Below, one piece after another: positions 1 through 6,084 of a stretch of DNA of 6,084 bases (its first letter is position 1; each line of letters begins with the position of its first letter). A model generated the notes under the pieces. The model worked only from the letters and a program-made list of their open reading frames with translations. It made no database searches and was not told the origin of the DNA. Source of the DNA: an uncultured Nitrososphaerales archaeon (GTDB lineage: Archaea > Thermoproteota > Nitrososphaeria > Nitrososphaerales > JAAOZN01). Both the position numbers and the translations under genes were made by a program. The stretch is taken from NCBI GenBank assembly GCA_938029515.1, contig CALJAQ010000093.1, forward strand, positions 1 to 6,084, read 5' to 3'.

Positions 1-1866
1 ACTCGCCCCATAGCGCTCCTAGACGTGCTAAGATTCGGCTCTATATCAACAAGCAGCCACTCAAGGTGGCTCTTTAAGCATGTGGTTAGAGGTATAAGTG
101 ACTATGGGAACTGTGTCGGTGTCCCTACGGTTGGCGGAGAAGTTGAGTTCGACGAATCCTTTGAGAGAAACTGCCTCGTCGACGTGGTCTGCATCGGTGT
201 CGGGAGGATGGGTGATCTTAAACTCGCCGAAGCGAGGTACGTGGGTGATTCGATAATATTGATTGGAGGTTTGACTGGCAGAGACGGGATACACGGCTCA
301 TCGTTCGCTTCAGCGGTTTTAACAGAAAGCTCTGAACAAGATAGATCAGCGGTTCAGATACCCGACCCCTTTGCTGAGAAGATGATTATGGAGGCGACTC
401 TAGAAGCCATAGGTACAGGTAGGGTAAGAGGGTTAAAGGATCTTGGAGGAGGGGGTTTGAGCTGCGGAATATCGGAGATAGCCGACAAAGGGGGGACTGG
501 TGTAGAGATCGATCTTACAAAGATCCCACTAAGCGAGGAAGATATGCACCCGATAGAGATTATGATCTCAGAGTCCCAAGAGCGTATGCTCCTTCTCGTC
601 GAAGGAGGCTATGAGGAAGAAGTAGCTAAGATCTTCAGAAAGTATGGTGTAAGGTACGCTATCATAGGTAAGGTAGCTGCTGATGGACATGTAACTGTTA
701 AAAAGGAAGGAAGCGTTTTAGCGAAGATGAGGGCTGACCTACTTGCAAACGCACCCATCATCTACAGAAGAGCTGAAAAACCTAAGGGCTTAGAGGCACT
801 AGCCAAGAAGCCTAAACCAGATGAGCCCCAAGATCTATCACAGACCCTCCTCAGCCTCCTAAGCCTCCCCAGCATAGCTTCAAAGCAGTGGGTATACGAG
901 CAATACGACTACGAGGTAGGCATAAGAACAGTGGTCAAACCAGGGCAAGCAGGAGCAGCGGTTCTACGCCTACCTAACAACAGATTCGTAGCGGTCAGAG
1001 CTGACGGGAACTCTAAGCACTGCTACCTCGACCCTTATAATGGGGCAGCAGGTGTCTTCGCCGAAGCATGCAGAAACGTTTTAGCCGTTGGTGCTAAGCC
1101 TATAGCTATGTTGGATCACCTTCAGTTCGGCGACCCATCTAACCCTGAGGTCTTCTGGGCGTTCAGCGAGTCTGTGAAGGGTATAGCTGACTACGCTAAG
1201 AGCCTCAACATACCCTGCATAGGGGGGAAAGTAAGCTTCTATAATGAAGATAAGGTCAGCGGTAAGGCCGTGAAACCTACACCCGTAGTAGCAGTAATAG
1301 GGTTGGCTGACTCACTATATACAAGAAGACACTGTGTAGAGGCTGGTTCAAAGCTCTTAATATTGGGTGAAACTAGACCTGAGTTAGGCGGCTCAGAATA
1401 CTACGAAGGCATACACGGTTTAGTAGGGGGGGTTGTGCCTCAAGTAGACTTCGACTATGAGAAGAGGCTACACAGATGCGTCTTAAAGATCGTAAACCTA
1501 GGGTTAGCAAAGAGCATTGAAGATCTGTCTAAAGGTGGGCTTGCGGCAGCCTTGGCTGAACTCTGCATAAAATCAGCTATTGGAATTAAGATAGATCTTA
1601 GCAAAGTTCCTAATACGTGTGAGCGGTTAGATGAAATCTTATTCTCAGAGACGCATGGTAGATTCATAGTTGAAGCGGAGAGGGGTGGAGAAGAGCGGGT
1701 GAAGAGGATAGCCGCCTCCTACAGCATCCCCTGCGAGACTATAGGTGAAGCAGAAGAGGAGTACCTATCTTTTGAGAAAGGAGCAAGGGTGATAAAAGTG
1801 CAGATACGAGAATTAGAGCAGGCGTGGAGATGCGCAATACCTAAGCTGATGGGTGATGAATGCTGA
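1..1866 (+). CDS. purL: Phosphoribosylformylglycinamidine synthase, PurL subunit (5'-truncated)
   Basis: This is the synthase subunit that converts FGAR to FGAM with ATP, using ammonia from the PurQ glutaminase; PurS normally bridges the two. Translation is open from base 1: the window begins in the conserved (GA)RPIALLD.LRFG segment, so the start codon and roughly 110-130 residues, including the N-terminal catalytic His region, lie upstream. The GTG at 25 is internal. Visible residues 1-621 show the duplicated PurM-like architecture. The first half has YGNC.G.PTVGGEV, GRDGIHG (residues 93-99), a DLGGGGL turn and SESQERM (190-196). The second half has [16 protein letters not shown] (408-416), [11 protein letters not shown] (463-473), [13 protein letters not shown] and SETHGRF (549-555). 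The estimated full size of about 730-750 residues fits the small PurS/PurQ-dependent PurL rather than the ~1300-residue fused enzyme. The stop lies inside the start region of purF (7-base overlap). purS and purQ may be just upstream. Identity is secure. Confidence 0.97.
   Translation, partial: TRPIALLDVLRFGSISTSSHSRWLFKHVVRGISDYGNCVGVPTVGGEVEFDESFERNCLVDVVCIGVGRMGDLKLAEARYVGDSIILIGGLTGRDGIHGSSFASAVLTESSEQDRSAVQIPDPFAEKMIMEATLEAIGTGRVRGLKDLGGGGLSCGISEIADKGGTGVEIDLTKIPLSEEDMHPIEIMISESQERMLLLVEGGYEEEVAKIFRKYGVRYAIIGKVAADGHVTVKKEGSVLAKMRADLLANAPIIYRRAEKPKGLEALAKKPKPDEPQDLSQTLLSLLSLPSIASKQWVYEQYDYEVGIRTVVKPGQAGAAVLRLPNNRFVAVRADGNSKHCYLDPYNGAAGVFAEACRNVLAVGAKPIAMLDHLQFGDPSNPEVFWAFSESVKGIADYAKSLNIPCIGGKVSFYNEDKVSGKAVKPTPVVAVIGLADSLYTRRHCVEAGSKLLILGETRPELGGSEYYEGIHGLVGGVVPQVDFDYEKRLHRCVLKIVNLGLAKSIEDLSKGGLAAALAELCIKSAIGIKIDLSKVPNTCERLDEILFSETHGRFIVEAERGGEERVKRIAASYSIPCETIGEAEEEYLSFEKGARVIKVQIRELEQAWRCAIPKLMGDEC
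1852..1857 (+). promoter_or_regulatory. Possible Shine-Dalgarno (GGTGAT) for purF
   Basis: GGTGAT could pair with the AUCACC stretch near the 3' end of 16S rRNA and lies inside the last codons of purL, but only two bases separate it from the ATG at 1860. That spacing is short, so initiation may rely on termination-reinitiation from purL, whose stop (1864-1866) overlaps the purF start. The start itself is fixed independently: in-frame TGA codons sit at 1854-1856 and 1857-1859, so nothing upstream is possible, and the nucleophile Cys7 must be retained downstream. Confidence 0.45.
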
Positions 1867-3302
1867 TAAAAGAGGAATGCGGTCTGGCAGCGGCGAGTTC
1901 ACAAAGCGAAGCAAACGTACTCCCATTAGTAGTGAACATGCTAAGGGCGCTGCAGCATAGGGGGCAAGAAGCCTGGGGTTTAGCGGTGCCAGGCAAAGAG
2001 CCTTGGCGAATGCTTGGCTTGGTCTCTGAAGGCTTAGGTAAAGCTGCTGCGATCTGCGCTAGATCGCCTTCACCATACGCTATAGGGCACACAAGATACT
2101 CCACTGTGGGGAGGACTGTGCTTGAAAACGTTCAACCGATGATGGTGGGTAGAGAATTTGCAATAGCCCATAACGGGACAATATCTAATACAGAGGAGAT
2201 TGTGAATAAACTCTCTAGCTACTATGCGATCCCAGCGTGGGCTAGTGATACGCTGATTGTCGGTTACATGATGCATTACCTTCTATCGAAATTTAACGGC
2301 GATTGGTTCAAGGTGTTCGAGGAACTAAGCCCACAACTCAACGGAGCGTACTGCTTCATCATCTTAACCAAAGCAGGTGAAGTATACGTAGCTAGGGATG
2401 AAGCTGGTTTCAGACCTCTATGCTTAGGGTGGCATGATGATGCATCATCCTACGTTGTGGCTTCTGAGTCTTGCGCTCTATCCGTGGTAGGCGCACATTT
2501 GATTAGAGACGTTAAGCCTGGTGAAGTCCTTAGGATCAAGGATGGTGTTGTCGAATCACATATCTTCGCGGAATCTGGTAGGGTTGCTCACTGCGCATTC
2601 GAATACACCTACTTTGCCAACCCGAGCTCTACACTAGATGGTGTAAGCGTATATGAAGCGCGTAAAAGGCTCGGTCAAGAGTTAGCGAAATTATATAAGA
2701 TTGAGGCTGATGTTGTGATCCCAGTCCCAGATTCGGCGAGGCCGGCTGCACTAGGCTTCTCTCAAGTCTCCGGCATACCGCTCGAAGAAGGGCTTATGAA
2801 AGATAGATACAGCAAGAAAGGGGGGCTTAGAAGCTTTATCGAACCTGCTTTAAAAGATAGGCTTGAGATAAACCGTTGGGTTCTTCCCGTGGAGCAGACG
2901 GTGCGTGGCAAAAAGGTTGTGCTTATAGACGACAGCATAGTTAGAGGAACGAGCTCAAAGACCATAATCAAGGCTCTCCGGAAAGCAGGAGCTAAATCCA
3001 TTTTTCTGCTCTCAACATATCCGCCGATACGCTACCCTTGCTACGCTGGAATAGACTTCCCGACTAAAGAGGAGCTTGTCGCCCACAAGATAGAGGGTGG
3101 AGTAGTGGATTTAGAGGAGGTGAATAAGAGGGTGGCAGAAGAGATAGGCGCAGACTTTGTAGGCTACAACACACTCGAAGGATTATCTAGAGGCATAGGC
3201 AAGCAGATCTCAGAGCTATGCACATCGTGCCATACAGGCGACTACTCTTGCCTTAAGAAGGCGCCGCAATATACTCAACGCATGAAGAAAGGGAGATGGT
3301 AA
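1860..3302 (+). CDS. purF: Amidophosphoribosyltransferase PurF, glutaminase-competent copy
   Basis: PurF catalyses the committed step of purine synthesis: glutamine plus PRPP gives 5-phosphoribosylamine. The 480-residue length is normal. The N-terminal class-II glutamine amidotransferase domain (about 7-235) is intact. MLIKEECG resembles the cleaved propeptide of Bacillus-type PurF and puts Cys7 at the mature N-terminus. R34 (LQHRGQE), R79 (GHTRYST), N105-G106 (HNGTISN) and D130 (SDTL) match the glutamine-site residues. The phosphoribosyltransferase domain has [12 protein letters not shown] (288-299), KDRY (314-317) and the PRPP loop [11 protein letters not shown] (355-365). Cys245, Cys394, Cys454 and Cys457 sit where Bacillus-type enzymes bind a 4Fe-4S cluster. 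Oddity: the catalytic flexible loop between KDRY and the PRPP loop is about four residues longer than usual and lacks the usual (Q)PTQ and (R/K)KLN/S elements, reading [13 protein letters not shown] and then [10 protein letters not shown]. It overlaps purL by 7 bases and is followed without a gap by a second purF homologue. Confidence 0.95.
   Translation: MLIKEECGLAAASSQSEANVLPLVVNMLRALQHRGQEAWGLAVPGKEPWRMLGLVSEGLGKAAAICARSPSPYAIGHTRYSTVGRTVLENVQPMMVGREFAIAHNGTISNTEEIVNKLSSYYAIPAWASDTLIVGYMMHYLLSKFNGDWFKVFEELSPQLNGAYCFIILTKAGEVYVARDEAGFRPLCLGWHDDASSYVVASESCALSVVGAHLIRDVKPGEVLRIKDGVVESHIFAESGRVAHCAFEYTYFANPSSTLDGVSVYEARKRLGQELAKLYKIEADVVIPVPDSARPAALGFSQVSGIPLEEGLMKDRYSKKGGLRSFIEPALKDRLEINRWVLPVEQTVRGKKVVLIDDSIVRGTSSKTIIKALRKAGAKSIFLLSTYPPIRYPCYAGIDFPTKEELVAHKIEGGVVDLEEVNKRVAEEIGADFVGYNTLEGLSRGIGKQISELCTSCHTGDYSCLKKAPQYTQRMKKGRW
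3291..3295 (+). promoter_or_regulatory. Shine-Dalgarno (GGGAG) deciding the TTG start of the second purF
   Basis: GGGAG, within GGGAGATGG at the end of the first purF, lies seven bases before the TTG at 3303. It supports that unusual start codon. The adjacent ATG at 3296 is in another frame, and the in-frame codon directly before TTG is the TAA stop of the first purF, so no upstream start exists. Confidence 0.7.
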
Positions 3303-4622
3303 TTGCCGGGCATAATAGGATTCTACCCATTTGGTGAAGGTAGAGAAAACTGGGATGCATCAAGATTCCTCTACTATGGTTTGACAGCGCTGCAAGGAAG
3401 GGGAGAAGCTTGCACAAGCATCGCCCTACTAGAAGACAAATCTAAACAGATAAACATCTACAAAGATAACACGTATGTAGAAGAATTCTACAAACGCATT
3501 TCAGAGAGTAAGGTAAGAGGCTTCATAGGCATAGGCCAAGTCTCACCTAACGAAGATGACACCTTAATAGAAGTTAAAGCACCTACTAGACTAGTCTTAG
3601 CCGGTGACGGTAAGCCGAGCTACGAAGGAGATAGAGTTGAAGCATTCTATAAGCTGGCGCAAAGGCTTTCAACGCTGCTCGCTGAAAAGGAAGACCCTCT
3701 TGACGCGGCTGCCCAGATCGTTAGAGAAGCTGGTGTAGGCTTCTCCTTCATCGCTCTAACAGAGAAGGAGGAGATGATATGCTGCCGAGACCCCCTTGGT
3801 GTTAAGCCTCTTGAAGTAGGTGCAGTCGGCTTCGACCTAGGTCTAATATCTTCTGAAAGCGCGGCTTTGGATGTAGTGGGTGCTACACACTCCGGCCCTA
3901 TTCAAGCAGGTGAATGTGTAGTATTCGAGCCTCTAAGTATTAGCCGTTTGAATACGTCGAATTCAGATTGCAGAGCGCATTGTGCATTTGAATACGTTTA
4001 TTTAGCTAGAGCTGATTCGATAATAAACGATATATCGATTTATAGTGTAAGGGAGAGGATAGGTCAGATTCTTGCTGAGGAGAAGGCTGCTGAAGGAGAT
4101 GTTGTCATAGGTATACCTGAAACCGCGCTACCCTTCTCTTTAGGCTACTCGAGCAAAACAGCGACGCCGGTTAAGCTGGGATTCACGAGGACTGGTAGAC
4201 ACGTGAGGTCAGCCCTTAAACCGACGCAGTTCGAGAGGATTATGGGTGTGCAGCTGAAGTTAAATCCGATTAGGGCAGCTGTAGATGGAAAAGATATTGT
4301 ACTCATAGATGATAGCGTAGTCAGAGGAAATACCTTAAAGAACACGGTTTTGAATCTGAGGAGGAAGGGTGCTAAAAGAGTCCACGTGAGGGTAGGCAGC
4401 CCAGCCATCATATCACACTGCCCCTTCGGCACAGAGGTTCCACCTATAGATGAGCTTATAGGGAGAGCGTTATCAGAAGAAGAGATCTCTGAGATAATAG
4501 GTGCGGACAGCTTCTCTTATCTTTCAACCGGTGGCTTGATTAGAGCTATAGGGCTACCTAGGGAGATGCTCTGCTTAGGCTGCTTTACAGGGGAGTACCC
4601 AAACAAGGAGGTTAGAAGATGA
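3303..4622 (+). CDS. purF: Second PurF homologue with inactivated glutaminase domain (Cys1 to Pro)
   Basis: This full-length PurF paralogue (439 residues) starts at a TTG preceded by GGGAG. The class-II glutaminase fold seems retained, but its chemistry does not. The N-terminus is MPGIIGF, where active enzymes have MCGIIGF, so the nucleophile Cys is Pro. The GHTRYS arginine is Gln79 (IGIGQVS) and the HNG asparagine is Asp102 (AGDG). The stretch between that motif and GDRVEAFYK is about 20 residues shorter than in the first copy. Arg33 (LQGRGEA) remains. The transferase half is better kept: PRPP loop LIDDSVVRGNT (334-344) and KPTQFERIMGVQLKLNP (306-322), close to the canonical catalytic loop, although K-N-R-Y reads T-G-R-H (297-300) and PDSGRP reads PETALP. 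Cys227, Cys373, Cys424 and Cys427 match the four Fe-S ligands. Likely roles, by inference: ammonia-using transferase, or partner or regulatory subunit of the upstream PurF. It overlaps purD by ATGA. The long, clean reading frame argues against a pseudogene. Confidence 0.9.
   Translation: MPGIIGFYPFGEGRENWDASRFLYYGLTALQGRGEACTSIALLEDKSKQINIYKDNTYVEEFYKRISESKVRGFIGIGQVSPNEDDTLIEVKAPTRLVLAGDGKPSYEGDRVEAFYKLAQRLSTLLAEKEDPLDAAAQIVREAGVGFSFIALTEKEEMICCRDPLGVKPLEVGAVGFDLGLISSESAALDVVGATHSGPIQAGECVVFEPLSISRLNTSNSDCRAHCAFEYVYLARADSIINDISIYSVRERIGQILAEEKAAEGDVVIGIPETALPFSLGYSSKTATPVKLGFTRTGRHVRSALKPTQFERIMGVQLKLNPIRAAVDGKDIVLIDDSVVRGNTLKNTVLNLRRKGAKRVHVRVGSPAIISHCPFGTEVPPIDELIGRALSEEEISEIIGADSFSYLSTGGLIRAIGLPREMLCLGCFTGEYPNKEVRR
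4605..4612 (+). promoter_or_regulatory. Strong Shine-Dalgarno (AAGGAGGT) for purD
   Basis: AAGGAGGT is a near-perfect complement to the 16S rRNA 3' end and lies six bases before the ATG at 4619, inside the final codons of the second purF. It fixes the purD start and is the strongest ribosome-binding site in the window. Confidence 0.9.
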
Positions 4623-6084
4623 AGGTATTAGGGGTGGGTTCAGGGGCCAGAGAGCATGCAATAGCTAAGAAGCTTTCCGTAAGCAGATATAATCCAAAGA
4701 TCTACTGGATAGGTGAAAACAGAAACCCTGGGATAGTAAAGATATGTGAGGATAGTGGAGGGGGTTTTATACAGGGGGACACCACAGACCCTGAATTAGT
4801 AGGATCAGTGGCTAAGAAGCTTAACGTCGACTTCGTCTTCATAGGTCCTGAAGAACCGAACTTCCACGCAGTTCCAGACCACTTGGAGGATCTGAAGATA
4901 CCCTGCATAGGTGCGAATAGAAGCGTAGCCTTAATCGAGATGTCGAAGGCTGAGATGAGGCGCATACAATGGGAGTACGATATTCCAGGTAAACTTCTCT
5001 TCCAGACATTCAGATCAGCCGAAGAAGCTTACACGGTCTTAGCGAAATACGCTGATTCACTCACCTGGCTTCAAAACGTTGCTTTGAAGCCGGCGAGGCA
5101 GGCTGGTGGGAAGGGTGTGAAGGTTGTTGAAGATAGGCAGATCTATCTTCACGAGGAGAAGCAGAGGTTCAAATCCAAGCACGTGAGTTGGCTTGAAGGG
5201 TATATGCGTGGCTACGGTGACATTGAAGACAAGATTCTGGTGGAGGAGAACGTCTGGGGGCCAGAGTATACCCTACAATGCTTCACCGATGGCAGAACTG
5301 TGCTAGGTGTGCCGATGGTGCAGGATAATAAGAACGCTCACGAGTTTGATATAGGGACTGAAACCGGTGGGATGGGCTCTATCTCTGGGCCGAGTATGTG
5401 CTTACCTTTCTTCACCGTGAGCGAATACGAGGCTTCGCTGCGTATAGTTGAGAAGATGGTTTCAGCCATACAAGATAAGACCGGTAAGAGGTATCATGGC
5501 GTAGTCGCTGGGCAGATGATGCTCACTGAGGTTGAAGGGCCGACTATAATAGAGATGTACAGTAGGTTAGGCGACCCAGAGGCTCTGAACGTGCTTCACA
5601 CACTTAAAACCGATTTAGTTGATGTCTGCCTAGCGATAATCGACGAGAGGCTCAGTAGAATCAGATTAGAGTTTGATGAAAAGGCGGTAGTAGTGAAGGC
5701 GGTAGCGCCTAAAGGCTATCCAGATAACAGAAAACTTGCAATCGGGCATCCTGTCGCTGTAGATGAGGTTAAGATAGAGGAAGCTGGCTGCGAGCTGTTC
5801 TGGGCTTCAAGCAACCTACACGAAGACGGTGAGATTACAACCGCAGGCTCTAGGCTTGTTGAAATACTTGCGCAAGGCGAAACACTACCAGCAGCATCAG
5901 CGAAAATAGAGAAGGCCATACAGTTTGTTAGGCTTACAGACGGATGGGGTTTATTCCACAGAAGTGACATAGGCTCTGAAGCGCTTCTGAAGAGGAGGGA
6001 AGAGCTCGCAGAAAGGGTGAGAAGGCTCTACCGCTATAGGGTAGAAAAAGGGACGGTGGGCAAAAGGGTGGATTGGCTTCCTGG
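4619..6084 (+). CDS. purD: Phosphoribosylamine-glycine ligase (GAR synthetase) PurD, 3'-truncated
   Basis: PurD joins phosphoribosylamine to glycine using ATP, giving GAR. The frame is open from ATG 4619 to the window end (488 codons, no stop). Domains in order are: N-terminal GSGAREHA (residues 7-14) and IGPEEP (75-80); ATP-grasp with KPARQAGGKGVKVV (glycine loop near 163-166), LVEENVWGPEYTLQ, QDNKNA (235-240) and TGGMGS (249-254), then RLGDPEA (316-322); C-terminal VAPKGYP (362-368), AGSR and LFHRSDIG (445-452). Two oddities stand out. The motif usually written E-[FY]-N-x-R-x-GDPE reads E312-M-Y314-S-R-L-GDPE, so the expected metal-binding Asn is Tyr. Also, the usual PurD end, just after the LFHRSDIG helix (about residue 475), is passed and translation continues through VEKGTVGKRVDWLP, giving a protein longer than the common ~430 residues. 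The start overlaps the previous stop (ATGA) behind a strong AAGGAGGT. Its substrate is the PurF product, which explains the pairing. Confidence 0.95.
   Translation, partial: MKVLGVGSGAREHAIAKKLSVSRYNPKIYWIGENRNPGIVKICEDSGGGFIQGDTTDPELVGSVAKKLNVDFVFIGPEEPNFHAVPDHLEDLKIPCIGANRSVALIEMSKAEMRRIQWEYDIPGKLLFQTFRSAEEAYTVLAKYADSLTWLQNVALKPARQAGGKGVKVVEDRQIYLHEEKQRFKSKHVSWLEGYMRGYGDIEDKILVEENVWGPEYTLQCFTDGRTVLGVPMVQDNKNAHEFDIGTETGGMGSISGPSMCLPFFTVSEYEASLRIVEKMVSAIQDKTGKRYHGVVAGQMMLTEVEGPTIIEMYSRLGDPEALNVLHTLKTDLVDVCLAIIDERLSRIRLEFDEKAVVVKAVAPKGYPDNRKLAIGHPVAVDEVKIEEAGCELFWASSNLHEDGEITTAGSRLVEILAQGETLPAASAKIEKAIQFVRLTDGWGLFHRSDIGSEALLKRREELAERVRRLYRYRVEKGTVGKRVDWLP

Noticed and set aside
838..872. Pyrimidine-rich, CCTCCT-like run in purL
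   Set aside because: It simply encodes a Leu/Ser-rich linker ([10 protein letters not shown]) between the two PurL halves; no repeat or regulatory structure is supported.
25..1866. PurL beginning at the GTG at base 25
   Set aside because: The codons before it (TRPIALLD) belong to a conserved PurL segment in the same frame, so the gene runs in from upstream and GTG 25 is an internal Val codon.
3296..3298. ATG as an alternative start for the second purF
   Set aside because: It is in a different frame (reading MVIAGHN) and does not lead into the PurF sequence; TTG at 3303 gives the family-typical GIIGF N-terminus.
3296..3306. The two purF genes as one gene split by a sequencing error
   Set aside because: The first product ends normally after the CxxC segment, and the second begins at the exact family N-terminus with its own Shine-Dalgarno and contains both full domains. 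They are two complete paralogues.
4145..4432. Minus-strand open frame inside the second purF, and similar ones at 61-294, 1455-1667, 1841-2104, 2070-2276, 2762-3001, 4702-4965 and 5716-5970
   Set aside because: All lie opposite strongly conserved pur coding sequence, show no recognisable motifs and look like shadows of the + strand genes.

Overview
The window is a solid block of de novo purine biosynthesis genes, all on the + strand: a 5'-truncated purL, a complete purF, a second complete purF homologue whose glutaminase site is broken, and a 3'-truncated purD. There is no intergenic DNA. purL and purF overlap by 7 bases, the two purF genes abut with zero spacing and share a reading frame, and the second purF and purD overlap by 4 bases (ATGA). 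This is one transcription unit with likely translational coupling. Its promoter and any operator would lie upstream of the window. No RNA genes, mobile elements, CRISPR arrays, terminators or stretches without a gene are visible.

The organism is most likely an archaeon. Arg is mostly AGA/AGG and Ile is often ATA. PurL is the shorter PurS/PurQ-dependent kind. Strong Shine-Dalgarno sequences sit inside the upstream genes. PurD reads more like archaeal than enterobacterial versions. A TACK-group (crenarchaeal, thaumarchaeal or related) lineage is my guess, but the window has no lineage marker such as rRNA, so this is inference.

The pathway logic is clear. PurF makes 5-phosphoribosylamine from PRPP and glutamine, PurD joins it to glycine to give GAR, and PurL (with PurS and PurQ, not in view) later converts FGAR to FGAM. 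Phosphoribosylamine is chemically unstable, so placing purF beside purD suits a hand-off between the two enzymes.

The main point of interest is the tandem purF pair. The first (1860-3302) has an intact class-II glutaminase site after a six-residue propeptide, but its PRPP catalytic loop is altered and longer. The second (3303-4622) starts MPGIIGF where active enzymes have MCGIIGF, and has lost other glutamine-site residues. It nevertheless keeps the PRPP loop and a near-canonical later half of the catalytic loop. Both keep four cysteines in the positions of the Fe-S ligands of Bacillus-type PurF. The complementary losses suggest a divided, probably hetero-oligomeric amidophosphoribosyltransferase. 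PurD also has a Tyr where the ATP-grasp metal-binding Asn is expected.
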